Below, piece after piece: positions 34,011 to 42,779 of a stretch of 64,000 bases of DNA (position 1 is its first letter; each line of letters starts with the position of its first letter). Made by a program: the position numbers and the translations under genes. The notes under the pieces are model-generated. The model saw only the letters and a list, made by a program, of their open reading frames with translations. It was not told the origin of the DNA and searched no databases. Source of the DNA: CAVTLG01 sp963735495 (GTDB taxonomy: Bacteria; Chloroflexota; Ktedonobacteria; Ktedonobacterales; Ktedonobacteraceae); assembly GCA_963735495.1 (NCBI GenBank), contig CAVTLG010000002.1, positions 124,001 to 188,000 of the forward strand, read 5' to 3'.

Positions 34011-35921
34011 GTGCCAAAAGTTATTGGTATTGATCTAGGAACCACAAACTCGTGTGTTGCTGTGATGGAGGGCGGCGAACCTGTCGTTATCCCTAACGCG
34101 GAAGGCGCACGCACGACGCCGTCAATTGTCGCCATCAATAAAAGCGGCGAACGTCTCGTTGGTGAAGTAGCCAAGCGCCAGGCGATCACCAATCCAGAGA
34201 ACACCATTTCTTCGATCAAGCGCTTTATGGGACGCAAATTTGATGATCCTGAAGTAGATCGCGACAAGCGGCTCTCAGCCTACAAGGTCGTGCGTTCGAA
34301 TAATGGCGACGCCTGGGTCGAAGTGCAGGGCAAATCCTATAGCCCACCAGAAATCTCAGCGATGATCTTGCAGAAGCTCAAGGCCGACGCTGAAGCCTAC
34401 CTGGGCGAGCGCGTGACGCAGGCTGTGATCACCGTTCCGGCCTACTTTAATGACGCTCAGCGTCAGGCAACCAGAGATTCTGGTCGTATCGCGGGTCTGG
34501 AAGTGCTGCGTATTATTAACGAGCCAACGGCTGCTTCATTGGCCTATGGACTGGATAAGAAAAAAGACGAGCGCATCGCTGTCTATGACCTGGGTGGTGG
34601 TACCTTTGATATCTCGATCCTGGAGCTAGGCGATGGTGTTTTCGAAGTAAAAAGTACCAATGGTGACACACACCTGGGTGGCGATGACTTTGACCAGCGT
34701 ATTATTACCTGGCTGGCCGACGAGTTCCGCAAGGAGCAGGGTATCGACCTGCGCCAGGATCGTATGGCACTGCAACGCTTGAAGGAAGCCGCTGAGAAGG
34801 CAAAGAAAGAGCTGTCCAGCTCGATGCAGACAGAGGTCAATCTGCCCTTCATTACAGCCGATGCCAGTGGTCCAAAACACTTGACCATGACGCTCTCACG
34901 CTCGAAATTAGAGCAACTGGTCGAGGATCTGGTGGAGAGGTCCCGTGGTCCGGTGACAAAAGCGCTCTCGGATGCCAGTGTGCGCGCCGGTGATATCAAC
35001 GAGGTAGTACTGGTTGGTGGTCAGACACGTATGCCTGCCGTACAGACATTGGTGCGCCGCGTTTTTGAGCGCGAACCCAACCGTGGCGTGAATCCTGACG
35101 AGGTTGTTGCCGTTGGAGCAGCTATCCAGGCTGGCGTCTTGACCGGTGACGTGAAGGACGTGCTCCTGCTCGACGTGACCCCCCTCTCTCTGGGTATCGA
35201 AACGCTTGGCGGTGTCTCAACACGCTTGATTGAGCGCAACACGACGATCCCGACGCAGAAAAGCCAGGTCTTCTCTACTGCCAGTGACAACCAGCCCAGT
35301 GTCGAGATCAACATTTTACAGGGTGAGCGTGAGTTTGCCAAAGATAACCGCTCGTTGGGCAGTTTTATCCTGGATGGTATTCCACCTGCTCCACGTGGAG
35401 TTCCGCAGGTTGAAGTCATTTTCGATATTGACGCGAATGGTATCGTAAATGTGTCGGCACGCGATAAAGGCACCGGTCGCGAGCAGAAGATCACCATTAT
35501 CCCATCCAGCGGCCTCTCGAAAGAGCAGATTGATCGTATGGTGAACGACGCCGAGACGCACGCCTCTGATGACAAGCGCCGTAAGGAAGAAGTTGAAGAG
35601 CGCAACCTGGCTGATAGCGCCGCGTATCGCTCTGAGAAGAGCCTGACCGAGATCGGCGATAAGATTCCTTCGGATCAGAAAGGCGAACTCGAGTCCAAGA
35701 TCGCTGATGTGCGCGCAGCTCTCTCGACCGATGATGTTCCTCGCATCAAAGCAGCACGTGAGGCTCTGGAGCAGGCTTTCTACAAGATTAGTGAGTCAAT
35801 CTATCGCCAGGCTCCCGCTGGTGCTCCTGGCTCCGACTTCGGTGGTGAAGCCCAGCCCGGTGCTGAACAGGGACAATCTGGCTCCGATGATACCATCGAG
35901 GGCGAATATAAAGAAATGTAG
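34011..35921 (+). CDS. dnaK: Chaperone protein DnaK (Hsp70)
   Basis: 636 aa, GTG start with AGGAGG upstream. Nucleotide-binding domain: GIDLGTTNSCVAVMEGGE, PAYFNDAQRQATRDSG, YDLGGGTFDISILELGDG and LVGGQTRMPAVQ. Substrate-binding domain: LLLDVTPLSLGIETLGG and so on, then a helical lid and an acidic, Gly-rich tail (SDDTIEGEYKEM). It folds client proteins with DnaJ and a nucleotide exchange factor. It follows hrcA by 217 bp, with no grpE between them. Confidence 0.98.
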   Translation: MPKVIGIDLGTTNSCVAVMEGGEPVVIPNAEGARTTPSIVAINKSGERLVGEVAKRQAITNPENTISSIKRFMGRKFDDPEVDRDKRLSAYKVVRSNNGDAWVEVQGKSYSPPEISAMILQKLKADAEAYLGERVTQAVITVPAYFNDAQRQATRDSGRIAGLEVLRIINEPTAASLAYGLDKKKDERIAVYDLGGGTFDISILELGDGVFEVKSTNGDTHLGGDDFDQRIITWLADEFRKEQGIDLRQDRMALQRLKEAAEKAKKELSSSMQTEVNLPFITADASGPKHLTMTLSRSKLEQLVEDLVERSRGPVTKALSDASVRAGDINEVVLVGGQTRMPAVQTLVRRVFEREPNRGVNPDEVVAVGAAIQAGVLTGDVKDVLLLDVTPLSLGIETLGGVSTRLIERNTTIPTQKSQVFSTASDNQPSVEINILQGEREFAKDNRSLGSFILDGIPPAPRGVPQVEVIFDIDANGIVNVSARDKGTGREQKITIIPSSGLSKEQIDRMVNDAETHASDDKRRKEEVEERNLADSAAYRSEKSLTEIGDKIPSDQKGELESKIADVRAALSTDDVPRIKAAREALEQAFYKISESIYRQAPAGAPGSDFGGEAQPGAEQGQSGSDDTIEGEYKEM

Positions 35922-36309
35922 TGAGTGGTGGGAGGTGACGATGGTGGAAGATCCACGAAGCTCGATCACCTCCCACACGCGGGTGCCAGCCAGATCTGGT
36001 ACCCGTTTCATCTATCTTCAGGCTCTAGCAGAGAATGGACGTTATTGACTATGCGGGTATGCGAGCAATCACGAAAAATACCCCAAACCTGGGCTATAAA
36101 CATTGCGTCCATGCGGTGTAATGGTGTAATCTTGTTGAATGACATAGCATACGCCATACTTACATTTCCTTATATTCAATTAAGGGTACAGTAATAAGCT
36201 ATGCTAGTGACATTTCTGGATGTATATGAGTAATAGTAGCGAAAAGTGTTTTTCAATCCAGTAGCGCGGATCAATTCGCGCCCTGTTTCTGATGGTAAAG
36301 GACCAGCAA
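35922..36309. other. dnaK-dnaJ intergenic region
   Basis: About 390 bp without a gene or CIRCE. An imperfect dyad around GGGAGGTGACGATGGTGG ... CACCTCCCAC (35930-35978) just after dnaK may terminate or process the transcript. dnaJ probably has its own promoter in the AT-rich right half. Confidence 0.45.
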
Positions 36310-37452
36310 ATGGCCGCGAACAAACGAGATTATTATGAAGTACTGGGGGTATCGCGCAACGCCAGCGATGATGATGTAAAGAAGTCCTTCCGTCGCCTGG
36401 CCAAGCAATATCACCCTGACGCAAATAAAGAGCAGGGAGCGGAAGCCCGCTTTATCGAAATCAATGAAGCATATGAAGTCTTGAGCGATCCGCAAAAGCG
36501 TGCCACCTATGATCGCTATGGTCATGCTGGCGTTGGTGGAGGCGTTGGCGCTGGAGCGGGTTTCAGTGACTTCGGAAACTTTAGCAGTATCAATGATCTT
36601 TTCGAGACGTTCTTCGCTGGCACAGCCGGTACGCAGCGTCGTGCTGGCACACAGCGTGGAGCGGACCTGCGCCATGAGTTAACGATTAGTTTTGAGGACG
36701 CGGTTTTCGGTTGCCAGAAGGAGATCGAACTCCCACGCTGGGAGACCTGCTCTACCTGCCGTGGGAGTGGCGCGCAGCCTGGCACATCGACGACGCGTTG
36801 TTCTGCCTGTCAGGGTTCAGGTGAAATTCGGCGTGTGCAGCAGTCCATTTTTGGTCAATTTGTCAATGTGACAATGTGTGAGCGCTGCCATGGTGAGGGT
36901 CGTGTGATCACTACACCCTGTGAGAAATGCCGTGGTCAGGGCCGTGTACGCAACAATCGCCGCGTGGTGGTGAATATTCCCGCCGGCGTCGATGATGGTA
37001 TCAATGTGCGTGTAACCGGTGAAGGCGAAGTAAGCGCGCGTGGTGGTACACCGGGCAACCTTTACGTCGTGCTGACGGTGAAGCCGCATCAGTACTTTAA
37101 GCGCCAGGGGAACGATATTCTGTATGAACTGCCGATCAGCTTTACCCAGGCGACACTGGGCGATGAGGTCGAGGTCCCGACGGTTGATGGCAAAGCGACG
37201 ATGCTGAAAATACCGGCTGGCACGCAAAGTAATCGCTCTTTCCGTCTCAAGGGTATGGGTGTACCCGTCGTGCACAGCAGTGCACGTGGTGATCAGCATG
37301 TCATCGTGAAAGTCGTGACACCGACGAGCCTGACTCCTGAGCAGAAGCGTTTGCTGGAAGAGTTCGCGCGCATTGAACGTGAACAAAACGAACAAAACGG
37401 TAAAAACATCTTCCGCGACCTCTTCGAGAAGACCAAAGACGTGTTCCAATAA
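36310..37452 (+). CDS. dnaJ: Chaperone protein DnaJ (Hsp40)
   Basis: 380 aa from ATG 36310 (AAAGGA upstream; an in-frame ATG at 36292 is less well placed). J domain with KRDYYEVLGVSRNASDD and the HPD motif (YHPDANKEQ), Gly-rich linker (GVGGGVGAGAGF), four CxxCxGxG zinc motifs (CSTCRGSG, CSACQGSG, CERCHGEG, CEKCRGQG) and the C-terminal substrate domain. Stimulates DnaK ATPase and presents unfolded proteins. Confidence 0.97.
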   Translation: MAANKRDYYEVLGVSRNASDDDVKKSFRRLAKQYHPDANKEQGAEARFIEINEAYEVLSDPQKRATYDRYGHAGVGGGVGAGAGFSDFGNFSSINDLFETFFAGTAGTQRRAGTQRGADLRHELTISFEDAVFGCQKEIELPRWETCSTCRGSGAQPGTSTTRCSACQGSGEIRRVQQSIFGQFVNVTMCERCHGEGRVITTPCEKCRGQGRVRNNRRVVVNIPAGVDDGINVRVTGEGEVSARGGTPGNLYVVLTVKPHQYFKRQGNDILYELPISFTQATLGDEVEVPTVDGKATMLKIPAGTQSNRSFRLKGMGVPVVHSSARGDQHVIVKVVTPTSLTPEQKRLLEEFARIEREQNEQNGKNIFRDLFEKTKDVFQ

Positions 37453-37475
37453 GCCCACAATTGTGCTTGCTTATA

Positions 37476-37525
37476 CAAAGAGGAGGTAGAGCAGATCCTT
37501 TGATGATCGCCCTACCTCCTCTTTG
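37476..37525 (+). terminator. Strong hairpin after dnaJ
   Basis: CAAAGAGGAGGTAG / CTACCTCCTCTTTG, 14 bp perfect, loop about 22 bases. No T-run; may act as a bidirectional terminator between the convergent dnaJ and acyltransferase genes. Confidence 0.7.
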
Positions 37526-37528
37526 CAC

Positions 37529-37644
37529 GTAACTCTTCAGGCCGACTGGACAGCAGCGGGGGCAAACGCGAACGAAGGAGTGATTCGTCTCTATCCGCGT
37601 AGCGACAAGCCCTTGCGGTTGTCGTTCCCAACCTGAAGAGTTAC
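37529..37644. repeat. 116-bp inverted-repeat unit
   Basis: GTAACTCTTCAGG at 37529-37541 and its exact complement at 37632-37644, 90 bp apart. Inside is a second stem (CGACAA / TTGTCG, 37600-37623). It sits between convergent genes. Could be a small non-autonomous element or a large RNA stem; no target duplication is seen. Confidence 0.5.
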
Positions 37645-37650
37645 CCATTA

Positions 37651-38958
37651 CTAGAGTTGTTTGCGATGTCCCAGCTTGATGCAGGGCCTTTCGATGAGGA
37701 AATAAGACAGGGTTGCGATAGGTACAACAATGAGTGCCACCCAGCCCCAATAGGCGATGTAGGCGTGTTTGCTATCCAATGAGAGTGCAGGTCGAATGTA
37801 CTGGGTGAAAAAGTCAACCCAGGGTTTGTGCCACATGTATAAGCCATAAGAGATCAGACTAATCCTGCGCAAAGGGGCTATCCCAAACGGCCATTTCAGG
37901 AAGCGATACCCGAAGAGTAGCGCCCACATAGCCGAGCCATATGCCAGAGCTATCACCGTCTCATTCAGCCAATTGAAATAGGGGTCCAGCCATTTGAGCT
38001 GTGTGAATGTGCCCGCTCCCAGACTGGTCATGCGAAAATGCCAGACGGCGGTAAAGAGGAAAAGCAACAGACCAATAAGTGCGACACACGGACTGAGTCG
38101 TTTGCCCCATATCTGCAAAGCATGGCCGACTTCAGGCCGTTGTGCAAAGACATAACAGAAACTAATCGCCATGCCTACTGCAAAATTTTCCAGGTATTTG
38201 CCCCCGGCTCCATACACGAAGAAAAGCACGATTTTTAGTATCAGCGGAGTGTCTGGCTTCCCAGCATACTGAATTCCGATGTAGCGCATACTGAGACCCC
38301 AGATAACGACAAGAAGGCAACAACCAAGCATCGCGAAGAGTCGACGTTGTGGTGAGGCTGACAGACGTCTGGTGATAGCGTAAAAGCCCCAGGCGATCAG
38401 TGGTAAAAGCATATAAAACTGCCATTCAACCGCCAATGTCCAGAACGGGCCATTCAGTTGGCGAAATGTCTGCTGTGTTGAGTCCATAAAGAAAGTTACA
38501 AATAACAGCAGTTGTTTCCAGTGGTCAGGTTGGAGATACTGTCGCTGAAATAGTATGATAATCACAAAAAGTGCCACATAATATGCTGGTATGATACGTA
38601 ACGCACGCCGCGTATAGAATTGACGGATTGAAGGCCATTTCTCTTGCAACAGCAAGGCTTTTGCATAAGGCATAAAGAGCAAGAAGCCAGAGAGCACAAA
38701 AAAGAGCGTCACGCCAGAGCCGCCAAAGGACCAGACCGCGCTTAGCCAGCGATACTGCCTGGGGTCCCAGAAGAATGCCACTTGCTGAATATGAAAAGAG
38801 ATGACCATCAGTGTGGCGATAGCACGCAGACCTTCCAGTACGACGATGTTATTTTTGCCACCTTTCTCATTCGGAAGTCTATCCTCCTTTTTTACCGCGT
38901 CTATCTTTTTGAGCGGTGCGCTTATCCGAGGTAGCGTTAATGATTTTGTCAATTGCAA
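37651..38958 (-). CDS. Membrane acyltransferase (acyltransferase 3 family)
   Basis: 435 aa with about ten membrane spans. Begins with the family block NIVVLEGLRAIATLMVISFH (the His of that helix is the conserved catalytic-region residue), followed by RRALRIIPAYYVALF (the R-x10-Y region). Members transfer acyl groups to sugars of surface polysaccharides or lipids. TTG at 38958 is the likely start (GAGG six bases upstream). It stands alone, convergent with dnaJ; the substrate cannot be predicted. Confidence 0.85.
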   Translation of the reverse strand: MQLTKSLTLPRISAPLKKIDAVKKEDRLPNEKGGKNNIVVLEGLRAIATLMVISFHIQQVAFFWDPRQYRWLSAVWSFGGSGVTLFFVLSGFLLFMPYAKALLLQEKWPSIRQFYTRRALRIIPAYYVALFVIIILFQRQYLQPDHWKQLLLFVTFFMDSTQQTFRQLNGPFWTLAVEWQFYMLLPLIAWGFYAITRRLSASPQRRLFAMLGCCLLVVIWGLSMRYIGIQYAGKPDTPLILKIVLFFVYGAGGKYLENFAVGMAISFCYVFAQRPEVGHALQIWGKRLSPCVALIGLLLFLFTAVWHFRMTSLGAGTFTQLKWLDPYFNWLNETVIALAYGSAMWALLFGYRFLKWPFGIAPLRRISLISYGLYMWHKPWVDFFTQYIRPALSLDSKHAYIAYWGWVALIVVPIATLSYFLIERPCIKLGHRKQL

Positions 38959-39574
38959 TATGAACCTCTTATTCAGGAATATTAAGCTGACGTCTCGCTA
39001 TCCATATCTGCTGTAGGCAGTGCAACCGACAGAGACAATTGCTACAAGGAGATCAAAAACGTAGGATCTCTCGTTGAGAGGTCTTCTGGCCCGCTTTTTG
39101 TACAGGTAACTACTGGTAATACCAAAAAGCGCATATTTTTCTACGTTATTAGGTTGACATAACTATAACGAAAACAAGCTCGCTATAGTATCAGGAAATG
39201 GAGCATATAGGACAGAAAACCTCTGCATGGAGATAGTGATATTCATGCTGGAGAGAAGTTATTTAGCGCCGTCATCTGGCGATATTCTCTTCTGTCGTTT
39301 CGTTCGTGATCAGCGCGTAGAACTGTGCCACTGATGATTCCCCTACATCTTTCCTAAAACCTGAAAAGCCCTGGAGTAATAGCGTGCTTTGAGTTGCACG
39401 AGAGAGCATTCACCTGTACAATGTCATAGGTGCTTTCCAGATAATCCAGCTGAGATAGTATCTTCTCTTCTGCTAGAGAGCATATCATGTAGGGTAAAGA
39501 TGCATGAAGTATTGCCTTGCATGAGCCAGCTTTTATTGTTTGCTACCTTACGTCAGGAACCCCATGGCTGAATG
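38959..39574. other. Intergenic, no gene seen
   Basis: About 615 bp, AT-rich near 39120-39180. A 60-aa open frame at 39389-39571 shows no family feature and I do not accept it. Confidence 0.45.
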
Positions 39575-39722
39575 CCTGATTCTTACCCACATTTTACAAA
39601 TCGATGTTGTGAAATGGCCTCGGAAGCTTGATGCCATCGTTGACCGTTTCAGGAACTCATCTACGGAGATCGGCGTATCAAGCCTCTCCCAAAAAGATGT
39701 GGGTAAGAATCAGGGCTGAATG
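39567..39722. mobile_element. MITE-like element with 8-bp target duplication
   Basis: A 140-bp unit (39575-39714) with perfect 18-bp terminal inverted repeats (CCTGATTCTTACCCACAT and its complement) flanked by the direct repeat GCTGAATG (39567-39574 and 39715-39722). It has no coding capacity. The right duplication contains the ATG of a longer helicase frame. It would be moved in trans by an IS with the same ends; none is in this window. Confidence 0.88.
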
Positions 39723-39749
39723 CCAGGGGTATCCAAGAAAGAGGTTCTG

Positions 39750-41156
39750 ATGACAACAATCGATCACCGGGGCCGTGACCTCATTATCAGTCCCGACGAG
39801 GAGATGCAGCGTCTGCCGACGCCAGAACTACTTCAGGCACTGTTTGGAGCACACTTACCAGCAGGCGTTCGTGCCACGATGGGGCGTGATAAGCGGCATG
39901 CTTTCCTGCGCACTCAGCCAATACATTTCCAGGCAGTGAAACGGGCCTTGCAGGCACAACACACCCCGTTTAGTGTTGCCTTCGAGGAACGACCCGCCCT
40001 GCCCTTTACGACAACCCTACAAGTTGAACCGCGCCCTTATCAGGATGAGGCTCTGGCAAACTGGCTGGCCGAGGGTAGCGCTGGTGTAGTTGTTCTGCCT
40101 ACCGGTGCCGGCAAGACACTGGTAGCAGCGATGGCTATCCATGAGACTGGATTATGGACGCTGGCAGTGGTGCCTACACTTGATCTCTTGCAACAATGGC
40201 AGGCTGCTCTGGCCTCCACACTTTCTTTGGATGCAGACAAAATTGGCACATTTGGAGGTGGAGAGAAAGAACTAAAACCCATTACCATTATTACGTATGA
40301 CTCTGCTGCCCTCTATCCACGCGAACTCACACGGTTTGGCCTACTCATTTTCGATGAGTGCCACCATTTGCCCGCACCAACCTATCGCTTGATTGCCGAG
40401 AGTGCTTTTACCCCTTTGCGCTTAGGGTTGAGCGCGACTCCCGAGCGCAGTGATATGACACACCTCGATCTAGAACAACTGATTGGACCAGAAGTCTATC
40501 GACGTTCTCCCGCAGAACTGACCGAGGGGCGTTATCTAGCACAATACAAAGAGATATGCATCGATATCACATTGTCGAGCGAGGATGAAGCTCGTTACGC
40601 AGAACAGAGGCGCATCTATCGCTCGTTTTTACAGCGTCGACATATCGTCATACGTTCCCCAGAGGATTTTCAGCAGAAGATTATTTTTCTCAGCGCACGT
40701 GATCCAGAAGCGCGTAAAGCTATGCTCGCCTGGCGAGAGGCACGCAATATTGCGATGAATACACCGGCCAAATATGCCGAAATCGAGCGCCTGCTAAAGT
40801 TGCATGCAACTGATCAGGTCATTCTCTTCTCAGAGCACAACCAGGTGGTAGATGAGATTAGCCGTCGTTTCTGCCTACCCCAAATTACCTACAAGACTCC
40901 GACTGAAGAACGTCGCGCCATCCTCGAACGCTTTCGATCAGGTCAGTATACCAAACTGGCCACAGGTCGCGTACTCAATGAAGGCGTAGATGTCCCTGAT
41001 TGTCGGGTCGCCATCATCGTAAGCGGCAATAGTACGAAGCGTGAATATATTCAACGACTGGGACGCGTATTGCGCCCTAAAGCTGGTCAGGCATTGTTGT
41101 ATGAGTTGGTGACGAGCAGCACGACTGAAGAGGATATGGCGAAGCGTAGGAAGTAA
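39750..41156 (+). CDS. XPB/Rad25-like SF2 DNA helicase
   Basis: 468 aa from ATG 39750 (GAGGT upstream); the in-frame ATG 39720 lies in the MITE target duplication. N-terminal damage-recognition-like domain, then VEPRPYQDEALANW (Q-like motif), PTGAGKT (Walker A), FDECHHLP (DExH), LSATPERSD (motif III) and QRLGRVLRPK (motif VI). Related archaeal and bacterial XPB proteins unwind DNA in repair, often with a Bax1 nuclease; no such nuclease gene is adjacent. The MITE separates it from its original upstream region. Confidence 0.9.
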   Translation: MTTIDHRGRDLIISPDEEMQRLPTPELLQALFGAHLPAGVRATMGRDKRHAFLRTQPIHFQAVKRALQAQHTPFSVAFEERPALPFTTTLQVEPRPYQDEALANWLAEGSAGVVVLPTGAGKTLVAAMAIHETGLWTLAVVPTLDLLQQWQAALASTLSLDADKIGTFGGGEKELKPITIITYDSAALYPRELTRFGLLIFDECHHLPAPTYRLIAESAFTPLRLGLSATPERSDMTHLDLEQLIGPEVYRRSPAELTEGRYLAQYKEICIDITLSSEDEARYAEQRRIYRSFLQRRHIVIRSPEDFQQKIIFLSARDPEARKAMLAWREARNIAMNTPAKYAEIERLLKLHATDQVILFSEHNQVVDEISRRFCLPQITYKTPTEERRAILERFRSGQYTKLATGRVLNEGVDVPDCRVAIIVSGNSTKREYIQRLGRVLRPKAGQALLYELVTSSTTEEDMAKRRK

Positions 41157-41484
41157 ACGGAAGAACCAAAACTCGACATGGTCTCCCTTGAGGTTGTCTT
41201 ATCAGCAACTGCCACATTATGCCGCATAGCCCAAAAATCTGAGAGACACCATTTGCCTTTCAGACTGAGATCTTCCCCACTACTGCTAATAATATAGACT
41301 ATCTTCTATATTATATACTCTTCGCCAAGATGCCAATTTTATAAATTTCAATATTTTCATCTTATTGTAATAATTTATGGCTTGAATTTCAGCGAAATGT
41401 CAATATTTTCATTTTGTAGATAAACTGCTATAATAAGTATATAAAGTATTGAATTTACAAATATGCAGTGATACAATATAAGAA
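41157..41484. other. AT-rich intergenic, no gene seen
   Basis: About 330 bp, very AT-rich from 41290 (repeated TATAAAT/ATATT strings). No structure found apart from AT-rich direct repetition of 'CAATATTTTCAT' near 41349-41360 and 41401-41412. Confidence 0.4.
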
Positions 41485-41485
41485 G

Positions 41486-41680
41486 TCATGAACCCCTGAT
41501 TTAAACCAGGGGCTTGCAAGTAGGCCGGCTTCTGCCCGTCTCTTGCAAGCCTGAGACATGACCAGACTCAGGTAACGTCTATCGCCTGGATACAATCAGT
41601 CGAGCGTTAGCTCCCTTACTGACGAAATAGGTACTTTTGGATGCGAGGCCAGTCTGAAGCTCTACGGTTGCAGGTTAAAT
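41486..41680 (-). ncRNA. Solo IS200/IS605-type right end with omegaRNA-like folds
   Basis: Read on the minus strand, the region downstream of a TnpB C-terminal remnant forms serial hairpins: CCTGAG/CTCAGG (41550-41572), GGCTTGCAAG/CTTGCAAGCC (41511-41551) and the terminal CCCCTG/CAGGGG (41493-41512), ending TTCATGAC. TnpB elements end in such a hairpin, and the RNA guide (omegaRNA) comes from exactly this 3' part. No full TnpB is present. Confidence 0.6.
41579..41674 (-). pseudogene. tnpB: TnpB C-terminal remnant, 31 codons
   Basis: Minus-strand frame ...LASKSTYFVSKGANARLIV + SRR-stop, open from a stop at 41675-41677. The length, the basic end and the omegaRNA-like folds right after it match the end of IS200/IS605 TnpB genes. 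The alignment is from memory, so the assignment rests mainly on context. Confidence 0.55.
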
Positions 41681-41717
41681 CTGTGGATGTTTTTTAGGTA
41701 GAAGGAGGAATGTTGCA

Positions 41718-42500
41718 ATGGCGGAGTTACATCTTTTCCCTGAGCATACCATACAGCGTGTGGCCATTGTTGATGGCAAGGATTTTGAGAAGCAAATCCC
41801 CTACTGGTACCCAGAAATAGCGGGATTTAAAACAGTGAATGTCCCGCGCGTGCTCAGAGAGATAGAAGAAATCGTCAGTTTTATTCGCTCAAATGCTGAT
41901 GCGGTTGTGTGTGTGCATCGCCTGGGGCGTCCCGATTTTAGGGCGTTTCATGGGGCAGAGCTGGTTGCAGCTTTGTATGACGCGAAAATTCCCGCTTTGC
42001 TCGTTACGCAGTATTTGGATATAGATCAACATGGCTCATTGCGCCAATGGCGGGATAAAGTACCGGTCGTTCTGCACCTGCGCGAGTTTGATCCGGCCAG
42101 CATCAAAGAATGCCTGGAGTTTTGCCAGGCAGAAATACGCGGCCATATCCCTGAGACACGCGTGCCATACCGCGTGATGGTCAATATAAATAACGTCGAG
42201 GGCGTATTGGGTGAGCGGTACGTGGACGGTACCATCGATTGCTGGGATCATTATCAGGTCGTGCGTTTTCCTTTGTCGCTGATCCCGCAGCATCTCCACG
42301 ATCAGGTCATACCGGGGGCATGGTTCTTCGCCCATGTCAATGTGAAGGCGGATGTTGCGCATGAACTCTATTTTCGTGAGTTTGCGTTAGCTCCAGAGCC
42401 GGAATATGAAGAGAATCTGACCTACTGCGTAAATATGCTTGACGGTACAGGCGATGCAGGCTTCGGAGAAGAAGATGCACAGAAACGCTTTGCACGATAG
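41718..42500 (+). CDS. Hypothetical protein, 260 aa
   Basis: AAGGAGGA precedes the ATG. The first half looks like a response-regulator-type alpha/beta fold (RVAIVDGKDFEKQ, then DAVVCVHRLGRPDFRAFHGA, AALYDAKIPALLVTQY). The second half holds beta-rich sequence (GAWFFAHVNVKADVAHEL). No known catalytic motif. It stands alone next to the TnpB remnant. 42501-42779 beyond it holds no gene. Confidence 0.7.
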   Translation: MAELHLFPEHTIQRVAIVDGKDFEKQIPYWYPEIAGFKTVNVPRVLREIEEIVSFIRSNADAVVCVHRLGRPDFRAFHGAELVAALYDAKIPALLVTQYLDIDQHGSLRQWRDKVPVVLHLREFDPASIKECLEFCQAEIRGHIPETRVPYRVMVNINNVEGVLGERYVDGTIDCWDHYQVVRFPLSLIPQHLHDQVIPGAWFFAHVNVKADVAHELYFREFALAPEPEYEENLTYCVNMLDGTGDAGFGEEDAQKRFAR

Positions 42501-42779
42501 CATGCCTGATTTTTAGCAAATCTGGTGTTTTCTCGTGCTGTCTAGCATTTTTTCAAGAGCGCATCGTCTGTCTATGGCAAAGGAGGAGATTCCCTTAGTG
42601 CTCTGACTGCCTTCTGAGAGAAGCGAGGATGCAAGGCGTGGCAAAGCTTTTTTCCCCGAGCTTCAGCACACAGCGCTTTTAGCTGAGGACAGTCAGACTA
42701 CTAATGCATGTTTACTAGACTTCTCAGGATTTCGTGCGCTACTTTCATTCTGGAGAGGGTGGCAAGAACCTATGCCCTT

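Noticed and set aside
36817..37458. 213-aa frame antisense to dnaJ
   Set aside because: dnaJ is certain; the antisense frame has no domain.
37476..37525. Riboswitch after dnaJ
   Set aside because: The perfect stem lies between two convergent gene ends, where a terminator is enough to explain it.
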